11,472 bases of DNA, taken from NCBI GenBank assembly GCA_913009515.1, contig CAJVYO010000028.1:1-11472 (forward strand), written 5' to 3'. The notes beneath the pieces were generated by a model that saw only the letters and a list, made by a program, of their open reading frames with translations, was not told the DNA's origin and did no database searches. Both the position numbers and the translations under genes were made by a program. Source of the DNA: an uncultured Methylococcaceae bacterium (GTDB lineage: Bacteria; Pseudomonadota; Gammaproteobacteria; Methylococcales; Methylomonadaceae). This document shows positions 1-6,906 of the stretch, piece after piece (position 1 is the first letter of the stretch; each line of letters begins with the position of its first letter).

Positions 1-702
1 AAGTCGCCCTTCAGCACGCACTAATAAAGCCTCTTCACCTTCATTTAAACGTCCAGAACCATCATTATGATTATTATCACGCAAAGCGGTTTGTAATTGT
101 TGAATGCTAATATTACGTGCAGTCATTAAACTATTATCAGGAATCACGCTAAAGGTACGCACTAATCCGCCTAAGGCATTCACATCCGCAACCCCTGTCA
201 CCGTACGCAAGGCAGGACGAATTACCCAGTCTAATAAACTCCGCCGTTCCATTAAACTTAAATCGCCCCCTTCAATGGTGAACATAAAAATTTCACCCAG
301 CGGCGTGGTCATCGGTGCAATACCGCCGTTAATATTCTCGGGTAAATCCGCCCACACCGCATTGAGACGTTCAGATATTTGCTGTCTTGCCCAATAAATA
401 TCGGTGCCTTCTGCAAAATCAATGGTAATATCTGTCAGCGAATATTTCGCAATAGAACGCAACATAGTTTGATGAGGAATCCCTAGTAATTCCACTTCAA
501 TCGGAGCGGTAATGCGAGATTCAACTTCTTCCGGTGGCATGCCGGGCGCTTTAATAATAATTTTAACTTGCGTCGGTGAAACATCGGGAAACGCATCAAT
601 CGGTAAGTCTTTAAACGCTGAATAGCCCCCGCCGATAAGCAACAAGGTCATTAAGGAGATTAATAATCGCTGTGTTAAGGAAAATCGGATTAAATGTCCC
701 AT
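1..702 (-). CDS. czcA: CzcA/CusA-family heavy-metal RND efflux pump, N-terminal part (runs off window)
   Basis: Inner-membrane, proton-driven pump subunit of a tripartite heavy-metal exporter. Only the first 234 residues are inside the window; a full pump has about 1,030-1,050. The translation begins MGHLIRFSLTQRLLISLMTL, a first membrane helix at about residues 11-31. It continues with the family pattern LPIDAFPDVSPTQVKI, then APGMPPEEVESRI, PIEVELLGIP, and DITIDFAEGTDIYWARQQ in the porter domain. This is the heavy-metal (HME) class and not the multidrug class. The start is fixed by overlap: the stop of the upstream adaptor gene shares one base with this ATG (TAATG), so translation is coupled. 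The charged helix-4 residues that separate Zn/Co/Cd from Cu/Ag pumps lie outside the window, so the metal cannot be assigned. Confidence 0.93.
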   Translation of the reverse strand, partial: MGHLIRFSLTQRLLISLMTLLLIGGGYSAFKDLPIDAFPDVSPTQVKIIIKAPGMPPEEVESRITAPIEVELLGIPHQTMLRSIAKYSLTDITIDFAEGTDIYWARQQISERLNAVWADLPENINGGIAPMTTPLGEIFMFTIEGGDLSLMERRSLLDWVIRPALRTVTGVADVNALGGLVRTFSVIPDNSLMTARNISIQQLQTALRDNNHNDGSGRLNEGEEALLVRAEGRL

Positions 703-1787
703 TATTCATCACCGCCTAAGCCTAAGAAATGAGCTTTTAGAGCTACCGCACCTTTGGTTGCAATCATAGTCTTTGCAGGTAAATCGGTACTAATATTAGT
801 CTGTCCTTTTGATTTTCCTAATACTTTAACCACTTGTATTTTAAAGCCAGTCGCTGTTTTAATAAAAATATGACTTTTATTATCAAAACTCGCCACTGCT
901 CTATTCGGCACTGAAAACGTATTTTTATGATGAGTTTGATTAATTTGTACTCTAATAATCTGTCCAATACGCAAGCTATCCGTTTTTGCTTCAAGTTTCG
1001 CTCTGGCTAAAACCGTTTGATTATCAGCATTCACTTGTTGAGATAAGAAAAAAATATCAGCGGTATATTCGCTGTTTTCAAGCACTACTTTATCGCCTAA
1101 TTGAAGACGCTGCATACGTTGTTGAGGAATAGAAATATCAAGCCATAATTGTTCAATATTCGCGAGTCTGAATAAAGGCTCTAAGGCATTAATCGGCGCA
1201 CCCGAATGAACAAAGCGTTCTAAAATCACCCCCGAAATAGGCGCGATTACGGTTAATTGGCTGTTTAAGCGATTATGCGTGATTAACTGTTGCATTGCCG
1301 CTTTAGAAAAGCCCGATAAAACCAATAACTGCTTACTTTGATTAACTTGTGAAAGCAGAATTTTATGCTGTGCTTGCGTGGTCTTCCAGCGACGCTCAGT
1401 AATAATACCTTCACTCAATAATTTTTTATCACGATTAAAATCAGCTTTCGCTAGCTGTAACGCATTCAGGGCATTTAAATATTGCTGTTGTAATTCTAAT
1501 AATTGCGGACTATTAATAGTCGCTAGCACCTGACCTTTTTTGACTTTATCACCAATCGACACCTTAATTTCTTGTAATAATCCTGCTTGTAAGGTGCTGA
1601 CAATATAATCATTTTTAGGGGGGATCGTAATTTTCGCAGGGGCGGTGAGTAGCGGTACCGATTCTAATGCAACTAAATGTCCTAATTGAATGCCTAAGTT
1701 TTGAGCTTGTAACTCTGTTAAAACAATCTCTTCCGCAACGGTTATATAACTATAAAAAATAACAAAAACACTGAAAATTAGTCTCAT
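702..1787 (-). CDS. czcB: CzcB/CusB-type periplasmic adaptor of heavy-metal efflux system
   Basis: Membrane-fusion subunit that bridges the inner-membrane pump and the outer-membrane channel. At 361 residues it is compact for the family. Residues 1-18 form a secretion signal (MRLIFSVFVIFYSYITVAEE). A lipoyl-like half follows at about 62-95 (GLLQEIKVSIGDKVKKGQVL), then a helical hairpin at about 96-160, and the second lipoyl half at about 178-212 (LTVIAPISGVILERFVHSGA). Beta-barrel and membrane-proximal domains complete it. No His/Cys-rich metal-binding N-terminal extension is visible, unlike the longer CzcB of Cupriavidus. The start overlaps the stop of the channel gene by four bases (ATGA), with GGAG seven bases upstream inside that gene. 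It is the middle gene of the C-B-A operon. Confidence 0.92.
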   Translation of the reverse strand: MRLIFSVFVIFYSYITVAEEIVLTELQAQNLGIQLGHLVALESVPLLTAPAKITIPPKNDYIVSTLQAGLLQEIKVSIGDKVKKGQVLATINSPQLLELQQQYLNALNALQLAKADFNRDKKLLSEGIITERRWKTTQAQHKILLSQVNQSKQLLVLSGFSKAAMQQLITHNRLNSQLTVIAPISGVILERFVHSGAPINALEPLFRLANIEQLWLDISIPQQRMQRLQLGDKVVLENSEYTADIFFLSQQVNADNQTVLARAKLEAKTDSLRIGQIIRVQINQTHHKNTFSVPNRAVASFDNKSHIFIKTATGFKIQVVKVLGKSKGQTNISTDLPAKTMIATKGAVALKAHFLGLGGDE

Positions 1788-3040
1788 GGTGCTACTCCAA
1801 CCGCTTGGTTATATAAGGCAATATTACGTTTTATTTTTAACGCACTGATTTGGCGTTGTTGTAAGGCATGATAGGCACGTTCTTGAATTTTTAAAAAATC
1901 CATGAGATTAATTTCACCCGACTCAAAACTCAAACCACTCATTTTTAAATACTCTTGTGCATTGTTCGCCATCTGTTGATTAATCACCCATTGTTCGCGG
2001 GCAATGTCTAATTCATGCTTGGCCTCATGTAATTCAGATTGTAACTGGCGATAAAGGTGTGATTTTTCTATTTTCGCTTGCATCAATGCTGTTTCAGCCA
2101 CCGCTATTTTAGGTGCTAAAAAAGCACTGCCTCCGAATGGAATAGAAATACCAAAATTAATACTATCTGATGTAGCGTCACCTCTTGCTCCACGTTCAGT
2201 GGTACCGCCTATGGATACATTCGTTTGCCCTGAACCTTGAGCTTTAATCCATGTTACTGCCGCTTGTTTTTTACTAATAACCGCATCTAGCCTGACTAAA
2301 TCAGGATGACTCATCGATAGTGCCTGTACAGTAGTCATACTTTCTTCAATATTTTTAGGCGCTTTATTATCCTGTGTTAAAAAATAAAAGGCTTTACGGG
2401 CATGCATCAATTCCGCCTCTGCTTGTAATAATACCGAACGTTTTTGAAATAACTCACTTTGCACCAACAATAAATCAGCCCTAGCTAAATCACCTAATTC
2501 AACCCGTCGTTGTACTGTTTTGACTAATTTTTCTGTTAACTGATAGGATTTTTTAGCAATAACATAATTTAAATCTTGTAACGCCATATGCCACAATGAA
2601 AGACGCATCAATCCCGCCACTTTAAGATTAATGACCTGCGCTTCAAAATCCGCCATCTGCTCTGCCTGTTTGGCTAAATTTTGACCTGCCTCACGCTGCC
2701 CCCAATTCCATAAAGGCACTCCAACAGCCCCTTCAAATTCATATGCACCTTGATTTGAACCTGCAAAATCATCTCTATACGTCATACCAATATTAACAGC
2801 CCCTGCAATCCAATAATTACCGCGCTGTTGTAAGGCAGCACTTTCTTGTTGTAAGCGTTTAATCTGCTGAAAATCAGGGTATTTTTTTACGGTGGCTTGC
2901 AATAAAGTGCTTAATGTTAAGCCAGCATCATATTCAATGGTATCCACATGATTGACAATATGCTGTTGTTCCGCATGAATAACGGCGTTATAAAGCACAC
3001 TGATGCTTAATAATGCAAAAGGTAAGTATCTAAAAAACAT
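1784..3040 (-). CDS. czcC: CzcC-type TolC-family outer-membrane efflux channel
   Basis: Outer-membrane/periplasmic tunnel of the metal-efflux complex. It is 418 residues long, the usual CzcC size. Residues 1-23 make a signal peptide ending VIHA, with no lipobox cysteine, so it is not a CusC-like lipoprotein. The long amphipathic helices of the OEP fold are clear, with the repeat hallmark LGDLARADLLLVQSELFQKR near residues 187-206 and a second one near the C-terminus (SGEINLMDFLKIQERAYHAL). The barrel strand NFGISIPFGGSAFLAPK lies at about 295-311. AGGA sits six bases before the start codon. It follows the small His-rich gene by 68 bases. A TATAAT on the minus strand at 3094-3099 could serve a promoter here, but no convincing -35 box goes with it. 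Confidence 0.92.
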   Translation of the reverse strand: MFFRYLPFALLSISVLYNAVIHAEQQHIVNHVDTIEYDAGLTLSTLLQATVKKYPDFQQIKRLQQESAALQQRGNYWIAGAVNIGMTYRDDFAGSNQGAYEFEGAVGVPLWNWGQREAGQNLAKQAEQMADFEAQVINLKVAGLMRLSLWHMALQDLNYVIAKKSYQLTEKLVKTVQRRVELGDLARADLLLVQSELFQKRSVLLQAEAELMHARKAFYFLTQDNKAPKNIEESMTTVQALSMSHPDLVRLDAVISKKQAAVTWIKAQGSGQTNVSIGGTTERGARGDATSDSINFGISIPFGGSAFLAPKIAVAETALMQAKIEKSHLYRQLQSELHEAKHELDIAREQWVINQQMANNAQEYLKMSGLSFESGEINLMDFLKIQERAYHALQQRQISALKIKRNIALYNQAVGVAP

Positions 3041-3108
3041 AGTAATCCTAAAAATAAAACATCAAAAATAAACCGCTTAGTTAGCAATAAACGATTATAA
3101 AATAAGCT

Positions 3109-3498
3109 TTAAACAGTTTTTAAATACGGGGGAGCGCGGGGGGAAAAACGATAGGATAACGAAGAAAATAGCCTAATGAGACTAGGCGGAGAAAATGTGG
3201 CAACATGTTTAATAATTGCTACATGATTAACAGCGGGACTCGGCAGATAAAATACCTGTACCACATTATCTAGCTTAGATTTTTTATCTTTTTTTATTGC
3301 CGATTCGAGTTCAACAATCACATCATGTTGATGCGGTGCCTGATAATGCCCTACTTGTTCTCGTAGGACATGTGCTTGCTTGTGTATATGAATTTCACCA
3401 TTATTATTAGTACACTCTACTTGTACGTGAGCATGCACCAAAGGTGCAATACTCTGCAATAAGATGAGAAAAAATAACACATAGCGCTTAAATAACAT
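3109..3498 (-). CDS. Small His-rich secreted protein, CzcI-like
   Basis: A 129-residue protein with a clear signal peptide (MLFKRYVLFFLILLQSIAPLVHA, cleavage near residue 23). The short mature part has many histidines, including HAHVQV, GEIHIHKQAHV and APHQHDV, plus one cysteine. The tail is basic and proline-rich (YRFSPRAPPYLKTV). I do not recognise a defined domain. Its position directly before czcC, the signal and the histidines match the CzcI type of small periplasmic protein that modulates czc expression or buffers metal; this role is inferred. The gene begins 11 bases after the purC stop and has no good Shine-Dalgarno sequence, so it may rely on translation coming through purC. Confidence 0.75.
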   Translation of the reverse strand: MLFKRYVLFFLILLQSIAPLVHAHVQVECTNNNGEIHIHKQAHVLREQVGHYQAPHQHDVIVELESAIKKDKKSKLDNVVQVFYLPSPAVNHVAIIKHVATFSPPSLIRLFSSLSYRFSPRAPPYLKTV

Positions 3499-3509
3499 CG
3501 ATTTGTGAA

Positions 3510-4403
3510 TTAATCAGCGAGTAATTTTGCAGCCGCTTCTTGGTATTTCTGACTACTAATTGCGAGGACTTCAGCAGGTAAACTAGGAGCAGGCGGGGTT
3601 TTATCCCAATCTAAAGTTTCTAAATAATCACGGATATATTGCTTATCAAAACTCGGCGGACTGATACCCACTTGATATTGCTCCGCAGGCCAAAAACGCG
3701 ACGAATCAGGGGTTAAGGCTTCATCAATTAAATACAGTTTACCTGCGTCGTCTAAACCAAATTCAAATTTAGTATCGGCAATAATAATGCCGCGTTGTTT
3801 CGCATACTCTGCCGCAGTGTTATACAGTTGCAGACTAATATCACGCACTCGCCCTGCCATCTCGGCACCTAATAGCTCTACAGTCGCCTCAAAACTAATA
3901 TTTTCATCATGATCACCTACCGCTGCTTTGCTAGAAGGCGTATAAATTGCTGTGGGCAGTTGTTGAGCCTGTTGTAAATCTGCTGGCAATTGAATACCAC
4001 AGACTTCACCTGTTTTTTGATAATCTTTCCAACCTGAGCCAATTAAATAACCGCGTACAATCGCTTCAACCGGTAATGGCGTGAGTTTTTTAACAACAAT
4101 CGCCCGACTCGCCACCTGCAAACGCTCTTGTTCATCGGAGATAATATCTTCTAAGCGTAAAGAGGCTAAATGATTGGGAATGATAGGCTGTAATTTATCA
4201 AACCAAAAATTAGACACGGTTGTCAGCACTTCGCCTTTTGCAGGAATCGCATCAGGAAACACCACATCAAAGGCAGATAATCTATCAGTGGTGACAATCA
4301 ATAAATGCTCGGCATCCACATCATAAATATCACGCACTTTACCGCGCGTTCGTAAGTTTAATTGACTAAGTGATGATTCAAATAAAGCAGTCGGTGTATT
4401 CAT
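3510..4403 (-). CDS. purC: Phosphoribosylaminoimidazole-succinocarboxamide (SAICAR) synthase
   Basis: Cytosolic purine-biosynthesis enzyme. It joins CAIR and aspartate with ATP to make SAICAR. The 297 residues match the longer proteobacterial/yeast-like form, whereas E. coli PurC has about 237. Motifs in order: GKVRDIYDV (21-29) and TTDRLSAFDVV (38-48) of the nucleotide site; EAIVRGYLIGSGWKDYQ (113-129); TPSSKAAVGDHDENISFE (155-172); IIADTKFEFG (207-216); and the signature IDEALTPDSSRFWP (226-239). All expected residues are present, so it should be active. The start codon lies 12 bases after the stop of the AP2-domain gene and has no clear Shine-Dalgarno sequence. Downstream is the His-rich gene and the metal-efflux operon, an unusual neighbour for purC. 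Confidence 0.97.
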   Translation of the reverse strand: MNTPTALFESSLSQLNLRTRGKVRDIYDVDAEHLLIVTTDRLSAFDVVFPDAIPAKGEVLTTVSNFWFDKLQPIIPNHLASLRLEDIISDEQERLQVASRAIVVKKLTPLPVEAIVRGYLIGSGWKDYQKTGEVCGIQLPADLQQAQQLPTAIYTPSSKAAVGDHDENISFEATVELLGAEMAGRVRDISLQLYNTAAEYAKQRGIIIADTKFEFGLDDAGKLYLIDEALTPDSSRFWPAEQYQVGISPPSFDKQYIRDYLETLDWDKTPPAPSLPAEVLAISSQKYQEAAAKLLAD

Positions 4404-4415
4404 AATAATATATTT

Positions 4416-4925
4416 TTAAAAGGGTAAGCAGTCAAGTTCATCATACAGCCGTTTTTTCTTCCAGCCAGCAAATAATTTTTCATCAAATCGGGTGTCATTA
4501 TCAATAGAATATTCATATAACACTCTAAATAAACGGGCTGTCCGAAAGGCATGAAACTCTTCATCAGCCGTTAAAGTATCAATATTACCGACTTGAAAGG
4601 TTTTATTTTTAGATTTACCATTAAACACCCAAAAAACCGTGTAGCAAAGATAGCTTTTATCTTTGCGACGATCATGTTTTATGGTTCGCGAAACACCGGT
4701 AATACCTGTTGTGGTTTTATTTTTAGGCGGTTTTAAAAAACGAATTTTACTGCCTTTTAAAACAATCAACATTTGGTCACGCCATGCAATCGCAGCGGCT
4801 AATGATTTATTTTTATTTCCCCACATTTTATGCGAAAAATAACGACTGCTTTCTTTAGCGCGTCTAACAATACGGACTTGGTAGCCAAAAACATCGGGTT
4901 CGGTAATGTGTTTATGTTTAATCAT
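4416..4925 (-). CDS. Protein with two AP2-like DNA-binding domains
   Basis: A basic 169-residue protein. Two similar blocks are visible. The first (about 12-55) reads GYQVRIVRRAK, then RYFSHKMWGNKNKSLAAA, then IAWRDQML. The second (about 71-140) reads TTTGITGVSRTIKHDRRK, then YTVFWVFNGKSKNKTFQVG, then a helix FHAFRTARLFRVLYEY. This is the AP2 pattern: a three-stranded sheet carrying G-x-x-G-V and a basic wing, followed by one helix. In bacteria and phages AP2 domains occur in homing endonucleases and integrase arms. No HNH or tyrosine-recombinase motif is present, so a DNA-binding regulator or nucleoid-type protein is more likely. Target and function are unknown. It has no obvious Shine-Dalgarno sequence and ends 12 bases before purC. 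Confidence 0.7.
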   Translation of the reverse strand: MIKHKHITEPDVFGYQVRIVRRAKESSRYFSHKMWGNKNKSLAAAIAWRDQMLIVLKGSKIRFLKPPKNKTTTGITGVSRTIKHDRRKDKSYLCYTVFWVFNGKSKNKTFQVGNIDTLTADEEFHAFRTARLFRVLYEYSIDNDTRFDEKLFAGWKKKRLYDELDCLPF

Positions 4926-5134
4926 AGTTTAATTATTTAAGCTATTGATAGAAAATATAGCTTTAACAGCGAGCAATGAGTTATCAAAATACCCTTTAAA
5001 ATAAAGATATAATTCATAAGCATATGCTCAAAAGTTGACAAGAGTAACGTTTAGTAAAGGGCAAATCTTTCATAATAAAATGCGTTCTATTATAAAAGAT
5101 AATAACCCTATCGGCTAGACTCTATCGACCTGAA
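4926..5134. other. Non-coding spacer left of the tnpB element
   Basis: No credible gene is seen in this AT-rich stretch on either strand. A 19-codon minus-strand reading frame starting near 5072 has no family resemblance. The segment at 5115-5134 directly abuts the right end of the tnpB element and would supply its guide. The rest is the probable leader and promoter region of the AP2-domain gene. Confidence 0.5.
5013..5041 (-). promoter_or_regulatory. Candidate sigma-70 promoter for the AP2-domain gene and purC
   Basis: On the minus strand TTGTCA (5036-5041, five of six consensus bases) is followed after 17 bases by TATGAA (5013-5018, four of six). It would start transcription about 80 bases before the AP2-domain gene. 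In AT-rich DNA such matches arise by chance, so this is tentative. Confidence 0.3.
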
Positions 5135-5290
5135 TTGACATCCTCCCCTCCCTAAAGGAAGGGGATTCCAACACCTCACGATATTGGTTACTGCCCTGAG
5201 TGTCCAAATTCAACTACTCATATCTGACAGTCGTTAATTCCCGCAAGCCCTGCGGTATTTTTAAGCTAAATTATTGTGTGCTACACAGAC
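5115..5290 (-). ncRNA. Probable omega-RNA (reRNA) of the tnpB element, including guide
   Basis: In IS605/IS607-type TnpB systems the guide RNA spans the 3' end of tnpB, the right end, and 16-20 bases of flanking host DNA. Here the 136 non-coding bases between the tnpB stop and the right end hold three stems. They are a perfect CCGCA-AGCCC-TGCGG hairpin (5241-5255), a bulged CACTCA/TGAGGTG pairing (about 5172-5203), and the terminal hairpin (5145-5164). After GGATGTCAA the guide would begin TTCAGGTCGATAG (minus strand, from 5134 down). The limits are inferred from the family; transcription is not shown by sequence alone. Confidence 0.55.
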
Positions 5291-6365
5291 CAACAGTATT
5301 TATGTTAATGGCTGCGTTAATATCTCTATCGTGAGTGATGCCACATTCTAAACATACCCACTCTCTAACACTTAATGCTTTTTTGCTTCCACGATGACCA
5401 CAAGCCGAACAAATCTGACTTGATGGCAGCCAGCGACTGACTTTAGTGAAAGTCCTACCGTACCATGCGGCTTTATACTCTAACATCCGACTGAACTCGC
5501 TCCAGCTTGCATCACTGATTGACTTGGCTAGGCAGTGATTTTTTAGCATTCCACTAATATTTAAATCTTCAACAATTATCACTTGGTTTTCGTGAATTAT
5601 CTTAGTTGATAACTTACTCAAAAAATCTTTTCTACTATCTGAAATAGCGGCATGATGACGCGCTACTTTTAGCCTTGCTTTATTACGGTTATGACTGCCT
5701 TTTACCTTGCGAGATAATCTTCTTTGCAATACCTTTAATCGTTTTTCCCCCTTTCTGTACACCCTAGGATTATCAATTTTTTCACCCTTGCTAGTCGTTA
5801 AGAAGTGAGTTAAGCCAACATCTAAACCTATTGAGTTATCAAGTGTCGGCAGCTGTTCTTTGTAGGTTTCGCCTTGGAATGATGCAAAATATCTGCCTGC
5901 ACAATCTTTGCTTATGGTTAAGCTGTTAATTGAATCTGGCAGCGGTCTGGATAGCGACATTTTCAGAGGCGTCTTTGACTTAGCAATATACAGGCAATCC
6001 TCTTTAATTTTAAAACCACTCGCCGTTAATCTAAATGATTGTTTCTCGTGCTTGTTTTTAAAGTTGGGGTACTTAGCCCGTTTTGCGAAGAAGTTGCTAA
6101 ATGCCGTGTCTTGGCTTCTAAGTGCTTGTTGCAGAGCGATACTGCTCACTTCATTTAACCATACAAATTCTTCTAATTTCTTAATCGTAGTGAGTTGTTT
6201 TGATGACGCACAATAGTTTATTTTAACGGCGTTTAGCGTGTATTCTTTTGAACGCCAGTCTAAAATGTTATTCCATACAAAACGCACACAGCCGAAAGTT
6301 TTAGCAAGTAATTCAACTTGTTTAGTGTCTGGGTAGATGCGGTATTTATGGGCTATTTGTTTCAT
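5271..6365 (-). CDS. tnpB: TnpB RNA-guided endonuclease (IS605 OrfB family), apparently intact
   Basis: TnpB is the transposon-encoded, omega-RNA-guided nuclease ancestral to Cas12. It cuts DNA next to a TAM and helps retain the element. At 364 residues it is slightly short for the family but complete. The N-terminal helix-turn-helix region is KYRIYPDTKQVELLAKTFGC (7-26). The three RuvC blocks are SIGLDVGLTHF (Asp182), VIIVEDLNISGML (Glu266) and HDRDINAAINI (Asp348). A zinc finger with Cys319, Cys322, Cys338 and Cys341 lies between blocks II and III. No catalytic residue is missing. No clear Shine-Dalgarno sequence precedes the start. No tnpA is visible nearby. Whether it is expressed and active cannot be judged from sequence alone. 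Confidence 0.93.
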   Translation of the reverse strand: MKQIAHKYRIYPDTKQVELLAKTFGCVRFVWNNILDWRSKEYTLNAVKINYCASSKQLTTIKKLEEFVWLNEVSSIALQQALRSQDTAFSNFFAKRAKYPNFKNKHEKQSFRLTASGFKIKEDCLYIAKSKTPLKMSLSRPLPDSINSLTISKDCAGRYFASFQGETYKEQLPTLDNSIGLDVGLTHFLTTSKGEKIDNPRVYRKGEKRLKVLQRRLSRKVKGSHNRNKARLKVARHHAAISDSRKDFLSKLSTKIIHENQVIIVEDLNISGMLKNHCLAKSISDASWSEFSRMLEYKAAWYGRTFTKVSRWLPSSQICSACGHRGSKKALSVREWVCLECGITHDRDINAAININTVGLCSTQ

Positions 6366-6371
6366 GTATAT

Positions 6372-6400
6372 ATCTTACAAAATTAATATCTATTTGTAAA
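6372..6400 (-). promoter_or_regulatory. Candidate promoter for tnpB (near-leaderless)
   Basis: TTTACA (6395-6400, minus strand, five of six consensus bases) and TAAGAT (6372-6377, four of six) are 17 bases apart. Transcription would start within a few bases of the tnpB ATG at 6365, giving a leaderless or nearly leaderless message. That agrees with the missing Shine-Dalgarno sequence. Tentative because the region is very AT-rich. Confidence 0.35.
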
Positions 6401-6493
6401 TATATTTAATTAAAAAGCACGCCTTATATCCCCGCCCTAAACGACGGGGTTTTACGGCGCTTTTTGATAAAAATTACCAATAAAGGAAAAATA

Positions 6494-6889
6494 ATGGAAA
6501 TCTTATTACTAGGTGCAGTCGCTTGCATGGCAGCGTTAATATTATCAGCATGGTTAATGACCTTCGCACGGTGGTTCCCGATTGAAGGTATTGATGAAAA
6601 ATTTTTAGTCGATTATAAAACCATGATCAGAGCACATGTGGATTATGCTTTGATGGCCCTCTTCAACCTTGGTTTTTATGGCGCAGGTGTCGAACTACCT
6701 ATTTTTGCCTGCTGGTGTGTCGCGATAGGCGGATTTACCAATCCCAGTATTTTTGTTGTCGCGGCGTTTGATCCTGAGTTCTGGAACAAACAACATTGGA
6801 GAGTATTAACCGCCATCAGTTTTGTGATCACAACGTTAGGTTTTGTAGGGATTGGCATCGCATTAGTTCAACATGCCTTACAAAGTTAG
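6494..6889 (+). CDS. Small four-helix integral membrane protein, function unknown
   Basis: A 131-residue hydrophobic protein. I chose the ATG at 6494 and not the one 30 bases upstream because AGGA lies six bases before it and the extra ten residues are polar and fall close to the IS end. Four membrane segments are seen: about 1-24 (MEILLLGAVACMAALILSAW), 45-64, 68-90 (FACWCVAIGGFTNPSIFVVA) and 105-129. The polar segment between helices 1 and 2 carries RWFPIEG and RAHVDYALM. The layout is loosely reminiscent of small four-helix proteins such as hydroxylaminobenzene mutase, but I cannot assign a family. It converges on the acr3 gene with a gap of 17 bases. The tnpB element lies about 30 bases upstream and probably displaced its original promoter. 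Confidence 0.75.
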   Translation: MEILLLGAVACMAALILSAWLMTFARWFPIEGIDEKFLVDYKTMIRAHVDYALMALFNLGFYGAGVELPIFACWCVAIGGFTNPSIFVVAAFDPEFWNKQHWRVLTAISFVITTLGFVGIGIALVQHALQS

Positions 6890-6906
6890 TATCTTCATAG
6901 ATAATA

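Larger units (their letters stand above)
5135..6466 (-). mobile_element. IS200/IS605-type (IS1341-like) insertion element carrying tnpB only
   Basis: A compact element of about 1.3 kb holding a single tnpB and no Y1 transposase (tnpA). The right end has a hairpin at 5145-5164 (CCCCT and CC arms around TAAA, one mismatch) followed on the minus strand by GGATGTCAA, typical of IS605-family right ends. The left end has a hairpin with CCCCG (6430-6434) and CGGGG (6445-6449) around ten bases. This sits inside a weaker outer pairing of CGCC (6420-6423) with GGCG (6456-6459). Subterminal hairpins instead of inverted repeats fit single-strand transposition. Without tnpA it would need a transposase from elsewhere. 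The exact left boundary is uncertain by several bases: a TTTAT on the minus strand (6467-6471) could be the target/TAM, which is inference. Confidence 0.8.

Noticed and set aside
104..397. 97-residue plus-strand ORF
   Set aside because: Antisense shadow of the czcA gene, whose minus-strand translation matches RND pumps throughout.
5016..5072. 19-codon minus-strand frame left of the tnpB element
   Set aside because: Too short, no ribosome site, no resemblance to known proteins.
5908..6216. 102-residue plus-strand ORF inside tnpB
   Set aside because: Opposite-strand shadow of an intact tnpB; no family resemblance.
6430..6465. Rho-independent terminator on the plus strand
   Set aside because: The GC hairpin with T runs resembles one, but it is better explained as the left-end hairpin of the tnpB element; no plus-strand gene precedes it.
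6890..6903. TATCT-TCAT-AGATA hairpin between the convergent genes
   Set aside because: Five AT-rich pairs only and no T run; too weak to call a terminator.
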